From Acidobacteriota bacterium (GTDB lineage Bacteria; Acidobacteriota; Blastocatellia; Pyrinomonadales; Pyrinomonadaceae): 42,999 nt of DNA. The notes under the pieces are model-generated. The model saw only the letters and a list, made by a program, of their open reading frames with translations. It did not search any database and was not told the origin of the DNA. The first letter of the stretch is position 1, and each line of letters begins with the position of its first letter. The position numbers and the translations under genes are program-made. The stretch lies in the NCBI GenBank assembly GCA_020200155.1, contig JAIVJG010000161.1, forward strand, positions 1-42,999. Direction: 5' to 3'. Below are positions 1 to 10,119 of this stretch, one piece after another.

Positions 1-1413
1 GCGCGGGATGCGTAGAGAGCGCGCCAGTTCGACGGCGTGCAGGCCGCCCGCGCCGCCGAACGTGACGAGCGTGAAGGTGCGCGGGTCGAATCCCCTCTCG
101 ACCGAGACGGCGCGCAGCGCGCGTTCCATCCCCGTGTTGACGACGCGCACGACGCCGAGCGCCGCCTCCGCCGCAGAGACTTTGCGCCCGCTCGCCGCGC
201 TCAATTCGCGCGCCAGATTCGCGAGCGCCTCGACGGAGCGCGCTGCGTCGAGTTGAAAATCTCCGCCGAGCAAATCAGCCCCGCCGAAGCGACCCAGAAC
301 GAGATTCGCGTCCGTCACCGTCGGCAAAAGCGAGCGACCGTAACACGCCGGCCCCGGATCAGCGCCCGCCGACTCCGGGCCGACGCGCAGAGAGCCGCCC
401 GCGTCCACGCGCGCGATTGAACCGCCGCCCGCCCCGACCGTGTGGATGTCGAGCACGGGTACGGCGACGGGCATCCCCGCAACGCTCGCCTCGTTCGTCA
501 GTCGCACCACACCATTGGCGCACAGCGCCACGTCCGTCGAAGTCCCGCCCATGTCGAAAGTGATAAGGTCTGCGTATCCCGTCTCACGCGCCGCGTGAAT
601 CGCGCCGACGACGCCGCCCGCCGGCCCCGACAGAATCGTCCGCACAGGCTCCGCCGCCGCCACGCCCGCCGAGATGCTCCCGCCCGAAGACTGCATGACG
701 CGCAAACGCCGCGAGACGCGCGCCCCGAGGCGTCCGAGATAAGCGCCCATCAACGGCTGTAGATAAGCATTGATCGCGACGGTGGACGTGCGTTCGTACT
801 CGCGATACTCAGGATGAATTTTGTGCGAGACGGAAAGCGGCACGCCCTTCAAAGCGGACGCCAGCGCGCTCTCGATGCGACGTTCGTGCTCCGGCCTCGC
901 GAACGAGAACAGCAGCGAGACGGCGATTGACTCGACATTCGCCGCCTTCAGACGACCGGCGAGAGCCTCGATTTCCGTCTCCGTCAACTCTTCGAGCACA
1001 GAGCCGTCCGCCGCGACGCGCTCGCGCACGCCGAAGCGCAACTCGTCCGCGACGAGCGGCGCTGGCCGCGACCAGTCGAGATCGTAGAGGCTCCCGCGCG
1101 CCTGCCGACCGATGACGAGCACGTCTTCAAACCCTGCGGTGGTGACGAGAGCCGTGCGCGCCCCGCGTCGTTCGAGCAGCGCGTTCGTCCCCACAGTCGT
1201 GCCGTGCACGACTTCGATCTCGCGCAAACTCACGCCCGTCTCTCCCGCCTCCGCAGCAACGCGCCGCAACCCCTCGATAATCGCTCGTGACGGATCATCC
1301 GGCGTCGAAGCGAGTTTGAAGACGCGCGTGCGCCCGCCCGCGTGGTAAACGAAATCCGTGAATGTCCCGCCCGTGTCCACGCCGACGCGCACGGATTTTT
1401 TCTTGTCGGTCAT
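1..1413 (-). CDS. Hydantoinase/oxoprolinase family protein (HyuA-like), 3' end truncated by window edge
   Basis: Reverse-strand reading from ATG at 1413 gives MTDKKKSVRVGVDTGGTFTDFVYHAGGRTRVFKLASTPDDPSRAIIEGL...HGTTVGTNALLERRGARTALVTTAGFEDVL..., typical of the hydantoinase A N-terminus. Open to the window edge, so absent from the ORF track. Confidence 0.9.
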   Translation of the reverse strand, partial: MTDKKKSVRVGVDTGGTFTDFVYHAGGRTRVFKLASTPDDPSRAIIEGLRRVAAEAGETGVSLREIEVVHGTTVGTNALLERRGARTALVTTAGFEDVLVIGRQARGSLYDLDWSRPAPLVADELRFGVRERVAADGSVLEELTETEIEALAGRLKAANVESIAVSLLFSFARPEHERRIESALASALKGVPLSVSHKIHPEYREYERTSTVAINAYLQPLMGAYLGRLGARVSRRLRVMQSSGGSISAGVAAAEPVRTILSGPAGGVVGAIHAARETGYADLITFDMGGTSTDVALCANGVVRLTNEASVAGMPVAVPVLDIHTVGAGGGSIARVDAGGSLRVGPESAGADPGPACYGRSLLPTVTDANLVLGRFGGADLLGGDFQLDAARSVEALANLARELSAASGRKVSAAEAALGVVRVVNTGMERALRAVSVERGFDPRTFTLVTFGGAGGLHAVELARSLRIPR

Positions 1414-1487
1414 CTCGATGTTTGTCTTGAGTCGTCGCACGACCCCACAGACAACAATTGCAGCGTCGCGCCGGGTCGTCCGTCACG

Positions 1488-3470
1488 CTATTGCGGAAGG
1501 TTCTCCGACAAAACGCGCATCACGTTCCCGCCCATAATCCGTCTGATCTCTTCATCGTTGAAGCCCTCGGCGAGCAGCGCGTCCGTCACTTCGACTAATC
1601 CCGTCGTGTCGAACGGCTCCGTGACCGCGCCGTCGAAGTCCGAGCCGAGCGCGACGTGTTCGACGCCCGCAATGTTGACGGCATAACGAATGGCGCGTGC
1701 GACGGCGCGTGCGTCTGTGCCGCACGTCGCAGTGTCCCAGTAGCCGATGCCGATGACGCCGCCCGTCGCGGCGATTCTGTTCAGTTGGTCGTCGCTCAGG
1801 TTGCGCGCGTTGTCGCATGTTCCACGCACGCCCGTGTGCGAGTCGAGGACGGGACGCGTCGCGACGCCCAGCACGTCGTCAAGCGTCCGCACAGAGGCGT
1901 GCGCCACGTCCACGAGCATGTGCCGGGCTTCCATCCGTCGAATCAACTCCCGCCCCTTCTCCGTCAACCCGATTTTGTCCGTGCCGTGCGCCGAGCCGCC
2001 CCACTCGTTGTCGAAGAAATGCGTCGGGGCCATCATGCGAACGCCCGCGTCGTAAAGCGCGTCGAGGTTCGAGAGGTCGCCGTCGAGCGCGTGCGCGCCC
2101 TCGACGCCGAGCACGCCCGCGACGAGACGCGGCTCGCGCTGACGCCTTTCGAGAAAGCGCGACAGGTCGGAAGCGGTTTTGACGATGACGAAATTTCCGC
2201 CGGAGCGCGCCTCAACGTCGCGGAGTTTCCACGCTTGATAAAGAGCGCGCTCCTTCAAGCTGCCCCATGCCGCGACGGGCCAGCGCTCCGCGACGGCGAG
2301 CAGCGTCACGTTGTCGCTGCGGTCGTCGTTTCTCTCGATGTTCAGGCCGCGCGGCGTCTTCGTCACGACCGTGAAAATCTGGAGCGCGACGTTGCCTTCG
2401 ACTAGTCGCGGCACGTCAACGTGGCCGCGCGTGCCGCGCACGAGCAGGTCTCTGTCCCACAACAACGAGTCGGCGTGCATGTCTGCGACCAGTAATTTTG
2501 CGTGCAGGCTTCGTGCTTGCGCCGACGCCTCGTAAGGCGCGCCTGCGAGCGGCGCGCTTGCGGTCTCGACCGTCTCCCACGCGCCCGCGCCGACGCGCGC
2601 GCGAAAAAGCTCGCCGCTCCCCTCTATCTTCAGCGCGCCCTCCGAGCCGAAGACTTCCACGCAATGCTTCGGCTCGCCCGGCTCGACGACGGAGAGCGCG
2701 ACGACACCCGTCGCACCCTGCGTCGCGTCGCTGTCGGCGAAGTTAAGGAGCAACGCGGCCTCGTCGTCAGTCGTGACGCGGCGCATCCCGCCTGCCTGTT
2801 TGTCGTGCCGCTCCGAGACGTGCGTGGCGAGCGTGGCGGAGACGTGCGAGACGCGCGTGCCGAGCAGCCAGTGGAGCGTGTCCACCGCGTGCGAGCCGAT
2901 AGCTCCGAGCACGCCGCCGCCCGCCTCGCGGTCAGACCACCAGTCCCACACGCGCGCGACGTTGGCGCGCGAGTCGGCGCGAAAGAGAAACTTCGCGTGA
3001 CGGACGCGCCCCAGCTCGCCCGCGAGAATCATCTCGCGCATACGCCGTCGAGCGGGCAGGAAACGCAGCTCGTGGTCTACGAGCGCGAGCAAGTTCGCTT
3101 CGGCGGCGCGGCGGCGCATACGCTCTGTCTCAACGGCGTTCAAAGCCATCGGCTTCTCGCACAGGACGGCCTTGCCTGCGTCGAGCGCGGCGAGCGTCAT
3201 CTCGGCGTGCGTTGAGGGCGGTGTGACAATGCTGACGAGATCAACGTCGTCGCGCGCGACGATCTCGCGCCAATTGCCGGTCGCGAAAGGAATCTCGAAC
3301 TCGCGCGCCACACGTTCGGCGTTCTCGCGTTGACCGCTCGCAATCGCCGAGACGTGCACGCCGGCGCACGCGCGGAAGCCGGGAATCTGCGTCGAGCGCG
3401 CGAAGCCCGTGCCGATGATGCCGATGCCTATCTTCTCTTTCTGAGCCAAGCGGTCTCTCCCCCTCACCAC
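1488..3470 (-). CDS. Fusion protein: N-terminal Gfo/Idh/MocA oxidoreductase + C-terminal M19 (renal/membrane dipeptidase) domain
   Basis: 660 aa ORF. N-term GIGIIGTGFARSTQIPGF...STHAEMTLAALDAGKAVLCEKPMALN (Rossmann and EKP motif). C-term from about residue 315: LLVADMHADSLLWDRDLLVRGTRGHVDVPRL...GVEGAHALDG...SHTGVRGTCDNARNLSDDQL...VALGSDFDGAV (M19 motifs). Confidence 0.85.
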   Translation of the reverse strand: MVRGRDRLAQKEKIGIGIIGTGFARSTQIPGFRACAGVHVSAIASGQRENAERVAREFEIPFATGNWREIVARDDVDLVSIVTPPSTHAEMTLAALDAGKAVLCEKPMALNAVETERMRRRAAEANLLALVDHELRFLPARRRMREMILAGELGRVRHAKFLFRADSRANVARVWDWWSDREAGGGVLGAIGSHAVDTLHWLLGTRVSHVSATLATHVSERHDKQAGGMRRVTTDDEAALLLNFADSDATQGATGVVALSVVEPGEPKHCVEVFGSEGALKIEGSGELFRARVGAGAWETVETASAPLAGAPYEASAQARSLHAKLLVADMHADSLLWDRDLLVRGTRGHVDVPRLVEGNVALQIFTVVTKTPRGLNIERNDDRSDNVTLLAVAERWPVAAWGSLKERALYQAWKLRDVEARSGGNFVIVKTASDLSRFLERRQREPRLVAGVLGVEGAHALDGDLSNLDALYDAGVRMMAPTHFFDNEWGGSAHGTDKIGLTEKGRELIRRMEARHMLVDVAHASVRTLDDVLGVATRPVLDSHTGVRGTCDNARNLSDDQLNRIAATGGVIGIGYWDTATCGTDARAVARAIRYAVNIAGVEHVALGSDFDGAVTEPFDTTGLVEVTDALLAEGFNDEEIRRIMGGNVMRVLSENLPQ

Positions 3471-3905
3471 GCGCGGGTACTCATCCTACACGCGGGGATA
3501 AAAATTCCCTTGTCCTCAACTATCGCGATACAGGGTTGCTGCGCGCAGCATACAATTTTTTGTCGCGAGTATCTACACTTGCGGGCGACCAGCTTCGTGC
3601 GCGAACGCTTAACCGTCGAGACTTCGCCAAGATGCCCGACTCGGCCAGTATCTTCGGCCTGAATCAAGACAATCTGTTTTCGGAGTGTGCTGCTATGCTT
3701 TAGTACACACGCGACTCCGCGAAGAGCGGTCGGGAAGCTGGCCGGAGACGCGCCCCCCGGATGCTAACTTTTTCATTCGTGTAAGTTATCTTGATTGTGA
3801 GACGCGGGGCGGGAGACTGGCACGCCCGTTGCCAAGCCAGCCGTGCAGACAGTTCAGTCTAAATCAAACGAACGTTGGAGACTTCAACTTAAGGAGCGAA
3901 AAATT

Positions 3906-4055
3906 ATGTTGTGGACAATTCTCGTGGTGTTGCTGGTTCTCTGGTTACTCGGATTCATCGGCCATTTCGGCGGCAACTTGATTCACATCCTGTTGGTGCT
4001 CGCGCTGGTCGTGCTGGTCATCAACCTGCTCTCAGGCCGCAGACCCGTCGTGTAG
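3906..4055 (+). CDS. Small (about 49 aa) lmo0937-family-like membrane protein
   Basis: MLWTILVVLLVLWLLGFIGHFGGNLIHILLVLALVVLVINLLSGRRPVV; two hydrophobic segments; AAGGAG-like RBS upstream. Start uncertain by a base or a few codons. Confidence 0.7.
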   Translation: MLWTILVVLLVLWLLGFIGHFGGNLIHILLVLALVVLVINLLSGRRPVV

Positions 4056-4182
4056 CGTCGGAGCGGCGCGTCTTGAGTCAACCGTAATTTTCTGTGGACG
4101 TTCCTGAGAATAGAATGCTCGGTCGGTAAGTCCTGACCATGCCTCCGAGAAGGTTTTGGCGACACTACCGGAACTTGTCCAC

Positions 4183-4228
4183 AAAGCGTCGCGCTCGTCC
4201 AGTTGATACTGGACGAGCGCGACGCTTT
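4183..4228 (+). terminator. Probable rho-independent terminator / perfect hairpin
   Basis: aaagcgtcgcgctcgtccag-ttgata-ctggacgagcgcgacgcttt followed by tt: 20-bp perfect stem plus T-tract. Confidence 0.75.
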
Positions 4229-4541
4229 TTATTCTAACTCGCTGCCGGGTTCGAGTCAGGCGCTTCGGCAAGAGCGCCGTCTCACAAAAGGTTGTTTGAG
4301 CGCGAGCCTTTCAAACATGTACCAAATTCGGCGTTGCCGGAGCGCGGCACGATTTTAAGTAAGGCCAAAGCCGGGAATCCGCCTTTATATTTCAGGCCGC
4401 TTTCAAGATATCTCATGGAAGTGCGGCAATCTTCTGTGTAACGGTATGAACTTTGCAAACAAGACCCTGAACACACTCTGCAAGAGCCGAAAGGATACAC
4501 TCTGCGGAACTACTATTTGGAATCGAAAGGGGAATTGAAAA

Positions 4542-5207
4542 ATGTCGGACTATAAAAAAGACACTGTGGGTGAAGAGGCTTCGGCCTTCGGACAGCGCGC
4601 GAAGGGTGACATCAAAGACGCGGCGGGCGCGATCACTGGAAATGAGTCGTTAGAGCGCGAGGGCGAGAGCGAGGCCGCGACGGGTGTCGCACGCCAGAAG
4701 TCCAATCGTATGCTCACGGGTATGTTCAGGGACAGGGACAGCGCAGAGGGCGCGTACCGTTCGCTGACCTCACGCGGATACAGCAAGGATGACGTGAACG
4801 TCCTGATGACGGAAGACACACGCACCAAGCATTTCGCGGATGACGACTCGGCGCTCGGCACAAAGGCGTGGGAAGATGCAGGTAAGGGTGCGGCCATCGG
4901 CGGCGGCGTCGGCGCGACACTCGCGGCGATTGCGGCCATCGGCACCAGCATCGCGCTGCCCGGCCTCGGCCTCCTCGTTGCCGGCCCGATTGCGGCGGGA
5001 CTCGTCGGCGCAAGCGCGGGCGGCCTGACAGGCGGTTTGATCGGCGCGCTGGTCGGTTCCGGCATCCCGGAAGATCGTGCCAGGGAGTATGAGAGCGGCA
5101 TCAAGGAAGGCGGCATTGTGATGGGTGTCAACCCGCGCAACGACGAAGATGCCGAGTACTTCGAGAACGAATGGAAGAACAATCGCGGCGAGTCCATCTA
5201 TCGCTAA
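4542..5207 (+). CDS. CsbD-like / general stress protein with glycine-zipper segment
   Basis: N-term MSDYKKDTVGEEASAFGQRAKGDIKDAAGAITGNESLEREGE (CsbD-like), then MFRDRDSAEGAYRSLTSRGYSKDDVNVLM (YflT/GsiB-type) and a Gly/Ala-rich hydrophobic stretch. Confidence 0.75.
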   Translation: MSDYKKDTVGEEASAFGQRAKGDIKDAAGAITGNESLEREGESEAATGVARQKSNRMLTGMFRDRDSAEGAYRSLTSRGYSKDDVNVLMTEDTRTKHFADDDSALGTKAWEDAGKGAAIGGGVGATLAAIAAIGTSIALPGLGLLVAGPIAAGLVGASAGGLTGGLIGALVGSGIPEDRAREYESGIKEGGIVMGVNPRNDEDAEYFENEWKNNRGESIYR

Positions 5208-5259
5208 GGGCTTTTCCGGTCAGCTTTGATCGGTAGTTAATCAGGAGGGAATAGGATAG

Positions 5260-5577
5260 ATGAGAAGAACTTTAGTCCTTTCGGCGGCGCTTGCGTTGGT
5301 TAGTTTGCTGGCCGGTTGCGGCAGCGATAACGCCAACAACGGGAACGCGAACGGCAATGCAGCCCGCGCTAATTCCAACGGGGTGGAGACGCGCAACGGC
5401 ATTATCGAGACGAACGCCAACATTCCGGCGAACGCCAACGCGCGCTCTGTGCCGTCGAACACTGCTGTCGTGACGAACAACAACCGCAACGACAACACGC
5501 GCGGCATCTCCACGACTAACACCGCCGGTAATACCAACGGCCACGCCGGGAACATGAACGGCAACACGAAGCACTAA
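5260..5577 (+). CDS. Asn/Ala-rich low-complexity putative lipoprotein
   Basis: MRRTLVLSAALALVSLLAGCGSDNANNGNANGN...; signal peptide with lipobox LLAGC; Asn-rich mature region. Confidence 0.65.
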   Translation: MRRTLVLSAALALVSLLAGCGSDNANNGNANGNAARANSNGVETRNGIIETNANIPANANARSVPSNTAVVTNNNRNDNTRGISTTNTAGNTNGHAGNMNGNTKH

Positions 5578-5661
5578 AGTCGTGCCGTGCAACGGCTGAA
5601 GACTAAAGAGAGGAGTCGGGTCATAAGCATTCCCGGCAATCAAATCCTCTTCTACGAAGAA

Positions 5662-5699
5662 AAAAGCCGCCGCGCTCTTTAAGATGCGCGGCGGCTTTT
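5662..5699 (+). terminator. Rho-independent terminator
   Basis: aaaagccgccgcgc-tctttaagat-gcgcggcggctttt, 14-bp perfect stem with T-tract. Confidence 0.8.
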
Positions 5700-5732
5700 C
5701 AATTCCCGCAATGATCTAATAGCCGGGAAGGA

Positions 5733-6129
<397 letters not shown>

Positions 6130-6224
6130 AACTTAAGGAACGAGCGGGAGACGATTATAAAGTCGCGCCGTGGAGGCCGCAAGCGGACGGAGTTTGAAGC
6201 GTCGCGCCTTTGCGTTGCGGCGTT

Positions 6225-6791
6225 TTAGCTCGAAGCGATGCCGGCTGTTTCAAATTCCGGCGACGCCTTGACCGCTTCGAGCTGGCGCAGGTGACGTTCT
6301 TCGTGCGCGCCGACGAAGGCGAGCCACTGGTATAGATTGAGCGGCCCCCAGTATGGGTGCGGGTATTGCAGGCCGACGCCGTCTATCTTTTCGAGGCGCG
6401 GGCGCAAGGCCTGTAGCGCGGCGCGAGATTCACGCAGCCGCTCAAGCGACTCCGCAATCGTGACGTTGCCGGTCGGGCGTGCCGTCTCAGGCGCTGTGTA
6501 CTTCTGCGCGCTGGCCCGCTCGGCGAATTCGTCGAGCGAGACGGGCGCGAAGGGCCGCGATTCGTCGCGCGAAGCTCCCGCGTCCTCGGCCTTCTTCGTC
6601 ATCATGCCGAAGAGGTGCATCAACTGTTTTTCGATCATCGAGAGATGCTCGACGATCTCCGCGATTGACCACACTCCCGGCGCGGGACGAAAGCGTTCCT
6701 GCTCCGCGCTCAAGCCTTCGACGCTGCGATAAATTTGCGTGCGCGTTCCGTCAATCGAGTCGTAGATTTCCGCGATGCTGTGAAAGTTCAT
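6225..6791 (-). CDS. DinB-family protein
   Basis: MNFHSIAEIYDSIDGTRTQIYRSVEGLSAEQERFRPAPGVWSIAEIVEHLSMIEKQ...GAHEERHLRQLEAV; His pattern typical of DinB. ATG at 6791 preferred to the 6854 start in the track. Confidence 0.85.
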   Translation of the reverse strand: MNFHSIAEIYDSIDGTRTQIYRSVEGLSAEQERFRPAPGVWSIAEIVEHLSMIEKQLMHLFGMMTKKAEDAGASRDESRPFAPVSLDEFAERASAQKYTAPETARPTGNVTIAESLERLRESRAALQALRPRLEKIDGVGLQYPHPYWGPLNLYQWLAFVGAHEERHLRQLEAVKASPEFETAGIASS

Positions 6792-6884
6792 GAAGTTTAT
6801 GCTCCTGTCTGATATTCCGCGTGCCGTGCAGGACGGAAAACAATCATCCGGCACGAACGGCGTGCGCTCGCGCCGGACGGACTC

Positions 6885-8036
6885 TTATTGCCTGACCAGC
6901 GTCGCCTGCGGCGAAAGCTTCAGGACGTGCCAGCGCAGGTAAGACGTGACCGAATCGTTCCGGTAAAAACGCACGAAGGCCGTCTCGGCGAAAAGCATCT
7001 CCGGCTCGGCCCACTCAAGGCGCACGACGGGGTTGAAAGAGTTGACGACACGCGCGCCCGTCGCAACGTTGGCAGAAGGGTTGGCGGCTGCGCTGTTCGA
7101 CGCCGCGACTCCTGTCTTGTTCGCGCTTGTCGCCGTATTGCTGTTGCTGTGCGAGAGTTTTTCGTCGTACACGATGGACGAAGCGTACAGCGGATCGCGC
7201 AGGGGGAGGCTCGCACCGGTCGGCGCATTGCCCGCTGCGTCGTAGATGGACACGTCGTAATCGAAAGCGGTCGCGACCTTCGAGCCGTCGGGCGACCAGA
7301 CGGGCGCGACATCCGTCAGGCGGTCGTCGAGCAGGCGCTCCCGCCCGTCCAGCGTGATGACGCGCGGTCGTCCCCACGCGGATTTGCCTTCGCCCTTGCG
7401 CGCATTCCACTCGTCCTCTTTGCAGGCGAGCGCGGCGAGCTGGCTGCCGTCGGGCGACCACGCCAGTTGAAAGTAGATCAGTCCCTCGCGCGTCGTGAGC
7501 GGCTTGAGGCTGAAGCCGTCGCGGTCGCCGACGTAAATTTGCTCGGTCTTGAAGGCGGGCACAGACTGTATGAGCGGCGCGACGGACGGCGAAGGCTGAG
7601 CCGTCGCCGGCTCGCCGGGAGCGCCCGCCGGCGGCTGCATGTCCGGGAGAGGTGCGGCGTCGGCGGGAGTCGGGCTGGCCTGCGTCGACGGATTCCTGAC
7701 GCCGATGAAGGCGATGCGCTGCCCGTCGGGCGACCACGCGGCCTCGGACGGGAACGCGCCGATCATGTCAGAGGGCAGCACGTTGCGGATGAAAGTCCCG
7801 TCCGACGAATAGAGGTCAATGCGAAAGTCATACTTGTCGCTCTCGCTTGTGCTGTAGAGCGCAAGAGCGCGCAGCCCTTCGGGCGAGACGACCGTGCGGG
7901 GCAGGCACAGGAAAGAAAGCAGCGCAAATGTGAGCGTGCGTCGTTCCGTCAGTCTCACGCCAATTCTCATACGCCATTCACAGACAAGCGGCGCGCTCCC
8001 GGACGCGCCCTGCCCGAATCGTCCCTTCATTTCCAA
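6885..8036 (-). CDS. TolB-like / WD40-type beta-propeller (PD40) protein
   Basis: Repeated AWSPDGQRIAF, AWSPDGSQLAAL, VWSPDGSKVATAF motifs; secretion-type N-terminus. Start may be 7970. Confidence 0.8.
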   Translation of the reverse strand: MEMKGRFGQGASGSAPLVCEWRMRIGVRLTERRTLTFALLSFLCLPRTVVSPEGLRALALYSTSESDKYDFRIDLYSSDGTFIRNVLPSDMIGAFPSEAAWSPDGQRIAFIGVRNPSTQASPTPADAAPLPDMQPPAGAPGEPATAQPSPSVAPLIQSVPAFKTEQIYVGDRDGFSLKPLTTREGLIYFQLAWSPDGSQLAALACKEDEWNARKGEGKSAWGRPRVITLDGRERLLDDRLTDVAPVWSPDGSKVATAFDYDVSIYDAAGNAPTGASLPLRDPLYASSIVYDEKLSHSNSNTATSANKTGVAASNSAAANPSANVATGARVVNSFNPVVRLEWAEPEMLFAETAFVRFYRNDSVTSYLRWHVLKLSPQATLVRQ

Positions 8037-8159
8037 ACGGTGATGATAGGAAGCCGCACAGCCAAAAGCAAGGATGAACTCGGAACGGTGAGCGATGAAA
8101 GAAGAGCAGAAAGCTCAGGAGCCGCGCTTTCATCCTTCCGCTTTCATCTTTCCGCCTTG

Positions 8160-8939
8160 CTATTTGTTTCGCCACTCCGGCTTGCGCTTCTCCATGAAGG
8201 CGGTGACGCCTTCGTGCGCGTCTTCGGTCTTCATCAGTTCGTTCAAGTAGAGGTCTTCGACACGGGCGAGGGCTTCGGCGAAGGGGCGGCCACGCGCGAT
8301 GTCCAGAGCGCGTCGCGTCGCTTCGAGGGCGGGCGCGGAGAGTTCACGTAGGCGCGCGAGTATCTCCTGAAGTTTCGCTTCGAGCTGTTCACTCTCGACG
8401 ACGTAGCTGACGAGGCCGAGGCGCAGAGCCTCCTGCGCATCAATCAACTCGCCCGTGAGGAGCAACTCGCGCGCACGCCGCTCGCCAATGACGCGCGGCA
8501 GCAAAACGGCGGCGACGGGAGGGAAGACGCCGAGCTTGATCTCCGGCTGGCCGTAACGCGCGCGTGCGCCGGAGACGACGATGTCGCAGGCCGCGACGAG
8601 TTCGCAGCCGCCGCCGAGCGCCGCGCCCTCGACGATTGCCAGCGTGGGCTTCGCCATCAATTCAAGCGTGCGGAAGATGGCGTGGAAGGCTTCGAGCATC
8701 TGGTAGATCGTCTCCGCCGCGTGCTCCTCCACGGCGACGCCCGCGCTGAAGGCGCGCGACCCCGCCGACGCGTCGAAGACGACGGCCACCACGTCGCGCC
8801 GGCCCATGCACTCGGTCAGCGCGGAGTCAATCTCGCGCATCATCGCGATGTTGAAGATATTCAAGGGCGGGCGCGCGAACGTAACGCGCGCGACGTGATC
8901 TTCGATTTTAAACCTGATGCTGCGATACTCGTCTTTCAT
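8160..8939 (-). CDS. Enoyl-CoA hydratase/isomerase family (cyclohexa-1,5-dienecarbonyl-CoA hydratase-like)
   Basis: RPPLNIFNIAMMREIDSAL...RAFSAGVAVEEHAAETI...AIVEGAALGGGCELVAACDIVVSGARARYGQPEIKLGVFPP. Confidence 0.85.
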   Translation of the reverse strand: MKDEYRSIRFKIEDHVARVTFARPPLNIFNIAMMREIDSALTECMGRRDVVAVVFDASAGSRAFSAGVAVEEHAAETIYQMLEAFHAIFRTLELMAKPTLAIVEGAALGGGCELVAACDIVVSGARARYGQPEIKLGVFPPVAAVLLPRVIGERRARELLLTGELIDAQEALRLGLVSYVVESEQLEAKLQEILARLRELSAPALEATRRALDIARGRPFAEALARVEDLYLNELMKTEDAHEGVTAFMEKRKPEWRNK

Positions 8940-8975
8940 GCGCCTGTTACCTCAAAGCTTTTGCCGTTTCGGCTC

Positions 8976-10103
8976 TCACACATTCCCCATGAACTCCGCC
9001 AGCAGCCCGTGGAAGTGGTGCACGCCGTTCTCGCGTTTGACCGAGTAGCGCCCGCGCGCGTAAGAGCGCGAACGTAAGTTTCGCTGCACCGCCTCGCAGA
9101 TGCGTATGTCTTCAAGCTGGATTTCGTCGCTGAACTCCACGGTGCGCCGCACAGCCTCCTGCGTCGCCTGACTGTCTGGATCGCGGAAGTACCACTCGAA
9201 GACGGTCAGCGTGCGCTCCGGGCCGAGCGGCACGATGAGATTGGTCGAGTAGTTGCCGGCATAGACGTTGAGCATCAGGTTGGGAAAGACCCAGAAGTAT
9301 TGCGCGCCGTCTCCGTCCAACTTCTCTCCGCCACGCAGGAGGTCTGTCGCCGTGCGCCTGAGCGGCGCGTGCTGGATGGAGTAGAAGCGTTTCGTCTCCG
9401 TGCGATAGCGCGCGTAATCAAGCTCGCGGTTCAGTCCCGGATGCACGACGGGGATGTGATAGCCTTCGAGATAGTTGTCCACGTAAACTTTCCAGTTGCA
9501 GTCAACGCTCCACTCCTTGCGCGCCGCGAGGCGCATCCCCGCCCAATCTTTTCTCTCGCCCGCCCGTGCGGGGATGTCTTCGAGCGCCTCGCCGAGCGGC
9601 GCGCAGGCAGCATCGAGATTGACGAAGACGAGCGCGCCCCACGTCTCGACTCTATACTGCGGCAGGCCGTGTTCTTCTTTACTCCAACACTCGACGCCTT
9701 CAAACTCCGGCGTCCCCGCCAGTCGCCCGTCGAGCGCGTAAGTCCACCCGTGATAACCGCACTGAAAACTTTTGCGCTGGCCGCACCCTTCCGCGACCGG
9801 CCCGGCTCTGTGCCGGCAGACGTTCGAGAAAGCACGCACGCGCCCGTCCGCGCCGCGCGCGACGATGACCGGCTCGTCGCCAACGTTCGCCGTGAAATAC
9901 TGCCCCGGCTGCGCGACCTGCTCCGCGCGCCCTGCAAGCTGCCACGTCCGCCCGAAAACTTTGCGCCGCTCCTCTTCGAGCACACGCGCGTCCGTGTAGA
10001 AGGCGGCGGGCGGCGTCTCTGCGTAAGCCAGTCGCTCGTCAAAACTGTAGATGCCTTCAGTCAACTCTGGAATCTCCGTCTCGCGGGCGATGTCATAAAA
10101 CAC
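8976..10103 (-). CDS. Rieske [2Fe-2S] aromatic ring-hydroxylating oxygenase, alpha subunit
   Basis: Rieske motif CRHRAGPVAEGCGQRKSFQCGYHGWTY (CxH...CxxH) and catalytic NYLEGYHIPVVHPGL. Confidence 0.9.
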   Translation of the reverse strand: MFYDIARETEIPELTEGIYSFDERLAYAETPPAAFYTDARVLEEERRKVFGRTWQLAGRAEQVAQPGQYFTANVGDEPVIVARGADGRVRAFSNVCRHRAGPVAEGCGQRKSFQCGYHGWTYALDGRLAGTPEFEGVECWSKEEHGLPQYRVETWGALVFVNLDAACAPLGEALEDIPARAGERKDWAGMRLAARKEWSVDCNWKVYVDNYLEGYHIPVVHPGLNRELDYARYRTETKRFYSIQHAPLRRTATDLLRGGEKLDGDGAQYFWVFPNLMLNVYAGNYSTNLIVPLGPERTLTVFEWYFRDPDSQATQEAVRRTVEFSDEIQLEDIRICEAVQRNLRSRSYARGRYSVKRENGVHHFHGLLAEFMGNV

Positions 10104-10119
10104 GGGCAGGGAATTTCTA

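Noticed and set aside
1656-2405. 249-aa plus-strand ORF
   Set aside because: Antisense to the M19 part of the fusion CDS; Arg/Ala/Val-rich shadow frame.
6888-8351. 487-aa plus-strand ORF
   Set aside because: Antisense to the WD40-like CDS and the enoyl-CoA hydratase; composition of a GC-rich shadow frame.
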